Shown: positions 7,397 through 14,833 of the stretch, piece by piece
Layout: every line of letters begins with the position of its first letter
How positions within the stretch are numbered: the stretch's first letter is position 1
Source: Rickettsiales bacterium
GTDB lineage: Bacteria; Pseudomonadota; Alphaproteobacteria; Rickettsiales; JALZUV01
Reading direction: 5' to 3'
Assembly: GCA_029252805.1 (NCBI GenBank)
Contig: JAQXAR010000036.1
Coordinates: 1-36,208, forward strand
DNA: 36,208 nt
Translations under genes and position numbers: made by a program
The notes under the pieces: model-generated
The model's database searches: none
What the model was told of the DNA's origin: nothing
The model's input: the letters and a program-made list of their open reading frames with translations, nothing else

Positions 7397-8608
7397 ATGG
7401 TGAAGGTAGCGATAGGCTTAGGTAGTAATTTAGGCGATAGAGATGCGAATTTGCAGCGTGCGACTGTGCTGATGCAGCGCTTTATTCGCGATATTGTGGT
7501 TTCCAGTTACTACGAGGCGCCCGCACTTCTGGCCGATGGTGCGCCCAAAGAATGGGATATTCCTTTTATCAATGCTGCGCTGACGGGGAAGACGGAGCTA
7601 ACTTCACAAGCGTTATTGCAAAAACTCCAGCAAATTGAACAAGAGTTGGGACGTGAGAAATTAGGCCTATGGAGCCCGCGTAGCATCGACTTGGATATTT
7701 TGCTTTACGGTGATGAAGTGCTGGAGAGCGAATCTTTGACGGTTCCACATGCGCAGATGCTTGAGCGGGGTTTTGTCATGCGCCCGCTTAAAGAGATTGC
7801 GTCGGATTGGGTGCATCCCGTTATGGGAAAGCCATTGAGCCAAATTCTAAAGACTAAGATTATCGGCATCGTGAATGTGACGCCGGATTCTTTTTCGGAT
7901 GCAGGCACGGTATTTGACCCGCAAGCCGCGATTACGCATGCGAGGCAGCTGCTTGCCGAGGGTGCGGATATTTTGGATATTGGTGCAGAATCGACTCGCC
8001 CGAATGCGGAGGCTATTTCGCCAACGCAAGAGTGGCAGCGTTTGGAACTTGTCTTAACGACGTTAAAGGGCGAAGCCACTATCAGTGTGGATACGCGCCA
8101 TGCAGAAACGGCGGCTAAAGCGTTCGCGCTGGGGGTGGAAATGATCAATGATGTCTCTGCCGCCAGCAATGAAGCCTTGATTGAGGAAGTAGCGAAACAG
8201 CCAGCCGCTTCTTATGTATTGATGCACTCACTTTCTGTTCCTGCAGATCCAAGCAGGGTTGTGGCGGATGATTTAGATGTGGTGGCAGAAGTTTTGACTT
8301 TCGCCCAACAAAAAATCGCGTGGCTGCAAACAAAGGGTGTTGCCAAAAACCGTATCATTTTTGATGTCGGCATTGGTTTCGGCAAAACGGCGCAGCAATC
8401 GCTCGAACTTATCAACCGCATTGCAGAGTTTAAGGTTTTGGGTGTGCCGCTTTATGTTGGTCATTCGCGCAAATCTTTTATGACGTTATTTACCGATGTT
8501 CCAGCCCGCGAGCGTGATGAGTTGACGCTTAAATATTCCAAACAACTCGCGACAAGCGGTGTAGAGTATCTGCGCGTACATAATGTAGGAATTCATCATG
8601 GCATTTGA
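7397..8608 (+). CDS. folKP: Bifunctional HPPK / dihydropteroate synthase fusion
   Basis: 403 residues. Residues 1-150 are 6-hydroxymethyl-dihydropterin pyrophosphokinase (GLGSNLGDRDANL, SSYYEAPA, LWSPRSIDLDILLYGDEV). Residues 153-403 are dihydropteroate synthase (IIGIVNVTPDSFSDAG, GAESTRP, SVDTRHAE, DVGIGFGKT, VGHSRKSF). Together they carry out two successive steps, joining activated pterin to p-aminobenzoate. The linker is almost absent: the synthase barrel begins directly after the kinase. Such FolKP fusions are known in Rickettsiales and some other bacteria. The stop overlaps the folC start by 11 nt. The loop after VLMHS lacks the common MHMQGxPxTMQ form, so sulfonamide-site residues may differ. 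Confidence 0.93.
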   Translation: MVKVAIGLGSNLGDRDANLQRATVLMQRFIRDIVVSSYYEAPALLADGAPKEWDIPFINAALTGKTELTSQALLQKLQQIEQELGREKLGLWSPRSIDLDILLYGDEVLESESLTVPHAQMLERGFVMRPLKEIASDWVHPVMGKPLSQILKTKIIGIVNVTPDSFSDAGTVFDPQAAITHARQLLAEGADILDIGAESTRPNAEAISPTQEWQRLELVLTTLKGEATISVDTRHAETAAKAFALGVEMINDVSAASNEALIEEVAKQPAASYVLMHSLSVPADPSRVVADDLDVVAEVLTFAQQKIAWLQTKGVAKNRIIFDVGIGFGKTAQQSLELINRIAEFKVLGVPLYVGHSRKSFMTLFTDVPARERDELTLKYSKQLATSGVEYLRVHNVGIHHGI

Positions 8609-9857
8609 CCCAGATCCAGAACTTGCAGCACTGCTAGAGCAGCTACCGAATCCGCATCTAAAGGTGATTGATCCCGGGTTGGAGCGGACGGAAGCTTTGC
8701 TCGCGGCGTTGGATAATCCGCATCATAAGCTACCCCCCGTGATTCATATTGCCGGCACGAATGGCAAAGGCTCAACGCTTGCGCTGATGCAGGCTATGTT
8801 AGAAGCGGCCGGCAAGCGCGTGCATAAATATACCTCGCCGCATTTGGTGAGTTTTTGCGAGCGTATTGTGCTGGCCGGACAGCCGATTACCAAAGCGCAA
8901 TTAATGCCGATACTTAAGCGCATTCAAGATCTGCAGAATGAATGTCCCAGCACGTTCTTTGAGGCGACGACGGTGGCGGCTTTGGTCGCTTTCTCAGAAA
9001 CACCGGCCGATGTCGTTTTGCTTGAAACAGGCCTCGGTGGGCGGTTGGATTCCACTAATATTTTGGAGCAACCTTTAGCCGCTATCATCACGCCCATCGG
9101 ATTGGATCATCAGGATTATCTCGGCAATACGCTTGCGGAGATTGCCGGTGAGAAGGCGGGTATTTTACGCGCCAGCGTGCCGGCTTTTATCGCAAACCAA
9201 GAGTTGGAAGCTCTTGCAGCCATTACGGCGAAGTCAGCGGATTTCCATCTGGCTGGTGAGGCGTGGAGTTATGAGATCATCAGCGGCGAGCGGTGGGAGT
9301 TTATTCAAGGCGATGAGCGTTGGAAAATGCCGATGCCACGCTTAGAGGGCGAGCATCAGGTGGGCAATGCGGCCTTGGCTATCGCGTGTTTGCGGCACAC
9401 GCACCCTGAAATCACACCATGTCAAATGGCCGAAGGACTGCAGGCGGCGCAGTGGCCGGCTCGGTTGCAGCGTATCACGCATCCAAATGTGCCAGCAGCG
9501 CTTCCGCTCTATCTCGATGGCGCGCATAATGCGATGGCGGGGCGTGAATTAGCCAAATGGGCAGAGAAATTACCACACAAGCCAGTTTTAGTGCTCGCGA
9601 TGAAATTTGATAAGGATGCGGCTGCTTTTATTGAAATATGGCAAAATAAAGCAGAAAGAATAATTGCCACCATTATCCCTGATGAGACGGAATATGTTGC
9701 GCCCGAGCTTCTCTGTGAAATATGCCAAGAATTTGATATTAAATGTGAAATTGAGAATGATGCAAGTGTCGCGCTGACGATGGCAGCTTCGCATAAGCGG
9801 CCAATCATTATTTGCGGGTCGCTCTATTTAGCCGGCGCAATCTTAGCAAAAAATTAA
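8598..9857 (+). CDS. folC: Bifunctional dihydrofolate synthase / folylpolyglutamate synthase
   Basis: 419 residues, Mur-ligase fold. It adds glutamate to dihydropteroate and to folates. Motifs in order: P-loop GTNGKGST (53-60), TSPHLVSFCERI, the ETGLGGRLDSTN block, GLDHQDYLG, AGEKAGIL, DGAHN, and a C-terminal CGSLYLAGAI. AGGA lies 9 nt before the ATG. The start lies inside the 3' end of folKP, so translation is probably coupled. With pabB, pabC and folKP, the window holds much of the p-aminobenzoate-to-folate branch; folE, folB and pabA are not here. Confidence 0.95.
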   Translation: MAFDPDPELAALLEQLPNPHLKVIDPGLERTEALLAALDNPHHKLPPVIHIAGTNGKGSTLALMQAMLEAAGKRVHKYTSPHLVSFCERIVLAGQPITKAQLMPILKRIQDLQNECPSTFFEATTVAALVAFSETPADVVLLETGLGGRLDSTNILEQPLAAIITPIGLDHQDYLGNTLAEIAGEKAGILRASVPAFIANQELEALAAITAKSADFHLAGEAWSYEIISGERWEFIQGDERWKMPMPRLEGEHQVGNAALAIACLRHTHPEITPCQMAEGLQAAQWPARLQRITHPNVPAALPLYLDGAHNAMAGRELAKWAEKLPHKPVLVLAMKFDKDAAAFIEIWQNKAERIIATIIPDETEYVAPELLCEICQEFDIKCEIENDASVALTMAASHKRPIIICGSLYLAGAILAKN

Positions 9858-9880
9858 GGCATTTAGGGTAGGGTGGTAAT

Positions 9881-10324
9881 ATGGAATTTGAAGAATTAAC
9901 GCCACCACCACCGCAAATGACCCAAGCACAAATGCAGGAGTCGTTTGAACCGATCCAATTTGCGGGAAGTTCGATCGTACTGCCGGATGGTTGTTATCGC
10001 GTATTTACCTCGGCTCGAGACTTTATCGAGGTCGAAGCTTCTTCTGCTTATGAAGCGATGCAAAAGACTGATATTCGCACGCCTTTTAAAATTGAACGTT
10101 TCTCACTGAGCCGTATGGCAGTGCTGACGCAAGAGGTGTTGGAAGAAAATGCAGCGAATATGCTTGCTGCAGAGATTGAGGCAGAGGGTGCGAAAGCTGC
10201 TTCTATAGATGCGGCCTCAGCTGAAGCAACGGTTGATAAGGCTTTGCCAACCGAAGAAGAGGCGGAAATGCGCGGGCTCGATGGCGATGAGGTCGATGCG
10301 TTGTTAAACAATAGCGGCGAGTAG
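9881..10324 (+). CDS. Acidic hypothetical protein
   Basis: 147 residues, no family recognised. Residues 1-25 are rich in Pro, Gln and Glu; residues 30-85 look like a small folded domain (IVLPDGCYRVFTSARDFIEV, then KTDIRTPFKIERFSLSRM); the last 60 are an Ala/Glu-rich acidic tail predicted helical, ending DGDEVDALLNNSGE. No signal peptide or membrane span. The ATG is preceded by AGGGTGG, a good ribosome binding site, and lies 23 nt after folC, so it is probably cotranscribed. Ordinary base composition for the region argues for a resident gene. Confidence 0.7.
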   Translation: MEFEELTPPPPQMTQAQMQESFEPIQFAGSSIVLPDGCYRVFTSARDFIEVEASSAYEAMQKTDIRTPFKIERFSLSRMAVLTQEVLEENAANMLAAEIEAEGAKAASIDAASAEATVDKALPTEEEAEMRGLDGDEVDALLNNSGE

Positions 10325-10381
10325 CCCTCCATTACAAACTCTTAACTCCAATTTTGAACCCTTTTATGTTAGCGTGCCGCC

Positions 10382-10894
10382 ATGAATTGGCTTAAAGCGC
10401 ATATATTCTCGGTTAGTTACCTACTTTTGATCCCGTTCTTGAACTGGGCATTTAGTTGGGCACCTGTGTGGGATCTGCCGGGCGGCGGAAGCTGGACACC
10501 CTTTGCTGCATTGCCGGGGCTAGTGCTTGTATTTAGAGATTTTTCGCAACGTGAGATTGGCAACAAGGTGCTGATTCTATTGTTGGTGGGGACGGTGCTG
10601 TCTTACTTTCTCGCCGCACCGGAGATCGCTTTGGCCAGTGGGTTAGCCTTTCTAGTCAGCGAATTTGTCGATTGGCTGGTCTATACCGTCACCAAGCGCC
10701 CACTATCTTCGCGTATTTTTATGTCCAGCCTGATCGCCGCACCGATTGATACGTGCCTGTTCCTTTACGGCGCCGATATGGTCGTGCCGGGCGTGTTGAC
10801 CCTAGGCTCCATCATCGCCTCAGTACTTAGTAAATTAGCGGCTGCACTTGCCGTTGCATGGATGGTAAAAAGGCGGGAAAGAGCTGTAAGTTAG
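10382..10894 (+). CDS. VUT family membrane protein (possible queuosine-precursor transporter)
   Basis: 170 residues with about five or six hydrophobic helices. The VUT/YhhQ pattern is visible: RDFSQREIGNK after the second segment, SGLAFLVSEFVDWLVYTVTKR in the middle, and SSLIAAPIDTCLFLYG. In E. coli the relative YhhQ imports 7-cyano-7-deazaguanine for queuosine synthesis; the substrate here is not provable from sequence. No clear ribosome binding site precedes the ATG. It converges with orphan A and the two genes overlap by 4 nt at their stops, with no terminator between them. Confidence 0.75.
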   Translation: MNWLKAHIFSVSYLLLIPFLNWAFSWAPVWDLPGGGSWTPFAALPGLVLVFRDFSQREIGNKVLILLLVGTVLSYFLAAPEIALASGLAFLVSEFVDWLVYTVTKRPLSSRIFMSSLIAAPIDTCLFLYGADMVVPGVLTLGSIIASVLSKLAAALAVAWMVKRRERAVS

Positions 10895-11835
10895 CGGTTT
10901 TGAGCTGTTTGCGGCGCGTTCTTTTCGGCCTCATATTTCTCGGTGAAGTTATTGCGATAGTTGATGTTGGCGGAAGGTGAAGGTTGTTGAACTGGAGTTT
11001 TACTTAATGTTGCCGTGGGACGATGTCGAAGGGGGGAGGGATCCATGATGTCAGTAGTCGTATGATTTTTAAAGTTTTCCTGTTTTTTGGCGTAAACGCC
11101 AACGCCAAATATACTCGCTGCGACTAATGCTACTGGGAGGGTAAAACTTGTTGCTAGGCCAATAGCTATCGTTACGGCAGCTGTTATTTTTAAGACGTCG
11201 CTTACAGCAAGGTTAGAAGGTTTATTCATCGAAAGTGCAGAACTCTTTTCTTGACTAACAGCATAGTTTGGATGGGGAGAGATATTCATCTCAGCATTGA
11301 GGTGGGTGAGGTTTCCCGCTTTGATTTGCTGTTTATAGAATTCGGCTTGTTTACCGGAGCGAGAGGCATCTCGGTTGGCTTGGCTCCATTTTTCTGTATC
11401 AATTCCTTCGCGTAAGGAGAATGCTTGAAGATTATCATGTTTCATTACATGCTCTAGGCTGGGGACATGTTCTGGTTGAGTGATTTTAACGGGATCATAG
11501 CTCACATACATGCCAGTACCTTTGCCGCGTGCAATAGTTTCTTCGAACGGTTTATTTGGATCTTCAGGGCAAGTATAGAGCCAGCCAGGTTTTATCCCTT
11601 TGGGCTTTCCTGCGTAAACAATGCATGGAACTCCATTATCGACAGAAGTGCTTCTGGTATTTTCAGCTTTCAGTGCAAAGACTTTTGCCCATAATTTATC
11701 GGGCGTTACAAAGGTGTGTGGTCGATTTGGATCACCTTCATCCTTACCAACTGGCGCTCTACTAGGATCCAAATACGGCTTGTCCGTCTGATGGATAGCG
11801 GTTTGGGTGCCATGATAGAAGGTTTGCGAACTCAT
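10891..11835 (-). CDS. Orphan A: hypothetical protein, ART-like N-terminus plus membrane hairpin
   Basis: 314 residues, no family recognised with certainty. Residues 6-10 read FYHGT, and residues 40-55 read HTFVTPDKLWAKVFALK; a YHGT followed later by TPD..A..FA is the layout of small ADP-ribosyltransferase-fold domains, but an assured catalytic Glu cannot be pointed to (candidates lie in PVKITQPEHV). Residues 212-250 form two closely spaced hydrophobic stretches (ITAAVTIAIGLATSFTL and PVALVAASIFGVGVY), a likely membrane hairpin. The tail of about 60 residues is Pro/Ser/Thr/Asn-rich and polar. No signal peptide. A PHO-box-like element ends 22 nt upstream, directly next to the purL stop. Confidence 0.65.
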   Translation of the reverse strand: MSSQTFYHGTQTAIHQTDKPYLDPSRAPVGKDEGDPNRPHTFVTPDKLWAKVFALKAENTRSTSVDNGVPCIVYAGKPKGIKPGWLYTCPEDPNKPFEETIARGKGTGMYVSYDPVKITQPEHVPSLEHVMKHDNLQAFSLREGIDTEKWSQANRDASRSGKQAEFYKQQIKAGNLTHLNAEMNISPHPNYAVSQEKSSALSMNKPSNLAVSDVLKITAAVTIAIGLATSFTLPVALVAASIFGVGVYAKKQENFKNHTTTDIMDPSPLRHRPTATLSKTPVQQPSPSANINYRNNFTEKYEAEKNAPQTAQNR

Positions 11836-11857
11836 CCGTCAATTGTAACGGATCGGC

Positions 11858-11875
11858 GTTACAGTTTAATGACAG
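11858..11875 (-). promoter_or_regulatory. PHO-box-like element upstream of orphan A
   Basis: On the minus strand: CTGTCATTAAACTGTAAC. It is part of a 22-bp direct repeat (TTAAACTGTCA then TTAAACTGTAA, 11859-11880), the 11-bp periodic arrangement of PhoB sites. It ends 22 nt before the ATG of orphan A and its repeat overlaps the purL stop codon. It also satisfies TTAA-N7-TTAAC, but the CTGTCAT half site and the identical spacing at two other orphan genes favour the PHO-box reading. Confidence 0.6.
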
Positions 11876-11876
11876 T

Positions 11877-14075
11877 TTAACCCGCCATATAGTCTGGCAA
11901 CCAGCTTTCGTTTAGCTCGCGTAGTTCAGCGATTTTGGTGCTGAATTGGCCTTCGATGTTTAGCTCATCGCCGCCGGTGGTGCCGAGTTCGGTTAGGATG
12001 ATTTCGGTGGCGGTTGCGGCCTCGCGGATGGCTTGCGTGTGCTCAGGGGCAACGGCTAGCACATAGCGTGCTTGGTCTTCACCGTAAGCAAAGGCGATAG
12101 TGTTTTTGCCTTCTGGCAGAGCCACGTTCATACCAATACCGTTTTTGAAACACATTTCCGTGAGGGATACGAGCAAGCCGCCATCAGACAGATCGTGGCA
12201 GGCGCTGACGCGACGCTCAGAAATCATTTTGCTAACGAAACTACCATTATCATATTCAGCATCTAGATCGACAGGCGGTGGTGCGCCTTCTTCACGACCT
12301 TCAATTTCGCGCAAGTAAAGTGAAGCGCCTAAATGGCCTTCAGTTTTTCCGACGAGGAAGAGGGTGAGATCGTTACTCTCCACATGCGAAGCAATCGCCG
12401 TATCGAGTTCTTTAATTAAACCAACGCCGCCAATGGCTGGAGTCGGGTGGATGCCAGTGCCGTTGGTTTCATTGTAAAGCGAGACATTACCCGAAACGAC
12501 CGGGTAGTCGAGGCGTAGGCAGGCTTGACGAATACCATCAATACCGCCGACCAGCTGTCCCATAATCTCAGGACGTTCAGGATTACCGAAGTTCAGACAG
12601 TTAGTGATTGCCATCGGTTTCGCACCAACAGAAACGAGGTTACGCCATGTTTCAGCCACGGCTTGTTTACCGCCTTCTATAGGGTCTGCATAGCAATAGC
12701 GCGGGGTGCAATCGGTGGTAATCGCGACGCCTTTTTCGGTGCCGTGGATACGTACGATTGCCGCATCGCCACCCGGGCGTGCGAAAGTATCATTCATGAC
12801 CATGTGGTCATATTGCTGGTAGATCCAGCTTTTTGAGGCGATCTCAGGGCAGGCCATGAGGGTTTTGAGCGAGGCTTCGAGAGAGGCGTCTTCGGTTTCC
12901 ATAATCGCAGGTTTTGCGGGTGTTGGAATATGCGGACGATCATAGATCGGTGCTTCATCGGCCAGCGGTGCTACCGGAATATCGGCTGCCACATCACCAT
13001 GCCATTTTAGAACCAAGCGGCCTGTATCGGTGAGTGTGCCGATAGTGGCGATATTGAGTTCCCACTTATTAAAGATACGTTCGGCGATATGTTGTTTTTC
13101 TGGTTTCAGCACCATCAACATACGTTCTTGAGATTCAGAAAGCATCAGGTCGTAAGGCGTCATGCCTTCTTCGCGCATCGGGACTTTATCAAGTTCGAGT
13201 TCGATACCACAACCGCCTTTATCCGCCATCTCTAGCGATGAAGAAGTGAGGCCAGCCGCGCCCATATCTTGAATGGCGATAATGGCATCTTCTTCCATTA
13301 ATTCTAGGCACGCTTCGATAAGGAGTTTCTCAGTGAAGGGATCGCCGACTTGAACGGTGGGACGATTTTCAGCGGAATCATCATCAAATTCAGCCGAAGC
13401 CATGGTTGCGCCGTGGATACCGTCACGGCCCGTTTTTGAGCCAACATAAACCACAGGGTTGCCGATACCGGCGGCGGCTGAATAGAAGATATTATCGGCA
13501 CGTGCGAGGCCAACCGCCATCGCGTTTACGAGAATATTGCCATCGTAGCTGCTATGAAATTGGGTTTCACCGCCAACGGTTGGCACGCCAACGCAGTTGC
13601 CGTAACCGGCAATACCTTCGACCACACCGTTTACTAAGTGGCGGGTTTTGTGATGTTCAGGTGAACCAAAACGCAATGCGTTCATAAGCGCAATCGGGCG
13701 AGCGCCCATGGTGAAGACATCGCGCAAGATACCACCAACTCCAGTTGCAGCGCCTTGGTAAGGCTCAATGTAAGAAGGATGATTGTGCGATTCCATTTTG
13801 AAGATGATGGCTTGGTTATCGCCAATATCAATGATTCCTGCATTCTCACCCGGGCCGCAAATCACATGTGGCGCTTCGGTCGGCAAGGTGCCGAGGTGCT
13901 TGCGAGTCGTCTTGTAGGAGCAGTGCTCAGACCACATCACGGAAAAGATACCGAGCTCGGTAATATTAGGCTCGCGGCCCAAGATCGTCAGTACCTTGTT
14001 ATATTCTTCTTCGCTCATGCCGTATTGCATAGCTTGTTCGAGGAGCGGGGACGGTTTTGTCTGAGTAGCTGTCAT
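11877..14075 (-). CDS. purL: Phosphoribosylformylglycinamidine synthase subunit PurL
   Basis: 732 residues, the small-type PurL that works with PurS and PurQ; it converts FGAR to FGAM in purine synthesis. Visible: [36 protein letters not shown] (nucleotide and metal site), [52 protein letters not shown], and [15 protein letters not shown] in the second half. I chose the ATG at 14075 ([12 protein letters not shown]); a TTG twelve codons earlier is possible but less likely. It follows elbB by 50 nt on the same strand. The stop is embedded in the repeat that forms the orphan A control element. Confidence 0.95.
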   Translation of the reverse strand: MTATQTKPSPLLEQAMQYGMSEEEYNKVLTILGREPNITELGIFSVMWSEHCSYKTTRKHLGTLPTEAPHVICGPGENAGIIDIGDNQAIIFKMESHNHPSYIEPYQGAATGVGGILRDVFTMGARPIALMNALRFGSPEHHKTRHLVNGVVEGIAGYGNCVGVPTVGGETQFHSSYDGNILVNAMAVGLARADNIFYSAAAGIGNPVVYVGSKTGRDGIHGATMASAEFDDDSAENRPTVQVGDPFTEKLLIEACLELMEEDAIIAIQDMGAAGLTSSSLEMADKGGCGIELELDKVPMREEGMTPYDLMLSESQERMLMVLKPEKQHIAERIFNKWELNIATIGTLTDTGRLVLKWHGDVAADIPVAPLADEAPIYDRPHIPTPAKPAIMETEDASLEASLKTLMACPEIASKSWIYQQYDHMVMNDTFARPGGDAAIVRIHGTEKGVAITTDCTPRYCYADPIEGGKQAVAETWRNLVSVGAKPMAITNCLNFGNPERPEIMGQLVGGIDGIRQACLRLDYPVVSGNVSLYNETNGTGIHPTPAIGGVGLIKELDTAIASHVESNDLTLFLVGKTEGHLGASLYLREIEGREEGAPPPVDLDAEYDNGSFVSKMISERRVSACHDLSDGGLLVSLTEMCFKNGIGMNVALPEGKNTIAFAYGEDQARYVLAVAPEHTQAIREAATATEIILTELGTTGGDELNIEGQFSTKIAELRELNESWLPDYMAG

Positions 14076-14125
14076 GCGCGGGAATCTAGCGTTGAGCGCC
14101 GCTAAAATCAAATAGAAATGAGTGC

Positions 14126-14785
14126 TTAAGCAGCCGCCATCACTTTGTTGACGACTTGTTCGATGCCTTTGGCGATATTTGCCAGCTTATCTTCGCGCAT
14201 ATAAGCGCTGCAAGAAGCGATTTTTAGGGTTTCATCATAGATATACGCGGCGCTTTCACAATTCTGATGGGTGCCGCCAAATGCTTCGATGGCACCTGCT
14301 GTATCGGCATCATCACCGATGGTGAGGGTGGGGGCATAGTCACCGCTGACAGCTGCGGCGAGAACGGCGGGAGCAATGCAAATGGCGCCAATCGGTTTTT
14401 GCTGGCTGAGGAAATCTTTTGTGACACGTTTGAAATCATCATTCACAGTTGCATCAGCCCCTTTGATGGCGAGGTCTGAGAGATTCTTGGCTACGCCGAA
14501 CCCACCAGGAATAAGTAATGCGTCAAAAACAGTGGCGTTTAAATGGGCGAGATCTTTAACTTCGCCGCGTGCGATGCGAGCGGATTCTGTCAGCACGTTA
14601 CGGGATTCGCTCGCCACTTCTTCGCCGGTTAGATGATTGACTACATGCATCTGTTCGATGTCAGGAGCGAAACATTGCACGCTTGCGCCTTGTTGATCAA
14701 GATAGAGGAGGGTAAGTACGGATTCGCGAATTTCGGCTCCATCAAGATAACCACATCCGGATAATATGACTGCTATATTTTTCAT
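14126..14785 (-). CDS. elbB: ElbB, DJ-1/PfpI-like glyoxalase
   Basis: 219 residues. The family start [19 protein letters not shown], the [19 protein letters not shown] block and the nucleophile-elbow Cys (C136 in [10 protein letters not shown]) are clear. ElbB belongs to the DJ-1 superfamily and is reported to have glyoxalase-type activity; its physiological role, once linked to isoprenoid synthesis, is unsettled. A strong ribosome binding site (GAGGAGAG) lies before the ATG. It stands between orphan B (48-nt gap upstream) and purL on the same strand, so the four leftward genes may share transcripts. Confidence 0.92.
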   Translation of the reverse strand: MKNIAVILSGCGYLDGAEIRESVLTLLYLDQQGASVQCFAPDIEQMHVVNHLTGEEVASESRNVLTESARIARGEVKDLAHLNATVFDALLIPGGFGVAKNLSDLAIKGADATVNDDFKRVTKDFLSQQKPIGAICIAPAVLAAAVSGDYAPTLTIGDDADTAGAIEAFGGTHQNCESAAYIYDETLKIASCSAYMREDKLANIAKGIEQVVNKVMAAA

Positions 14786-14833
14786 AACTTCTCTCCTCGT
14801 TGAGGCGTCAACTTAACGGCTTTGAGCTTAGTT

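Noticed and set aside
11866-11881. TTAA-N7-TTAAC as a CtrA site before orphan A
   Set aside because: The bases also form a CTGTCAT/CTGTAAC direct repeat shared with the orphan B and C promoters, so the PHO-box reading explains more; kept only as an alternative.
14076-14111. Upstream TTG start for PurL
   Set aside because: Adds 12 residues outside the usual PurL N-terminus and lacks a ribosome binding site; the ATG at 14075 fits family length.
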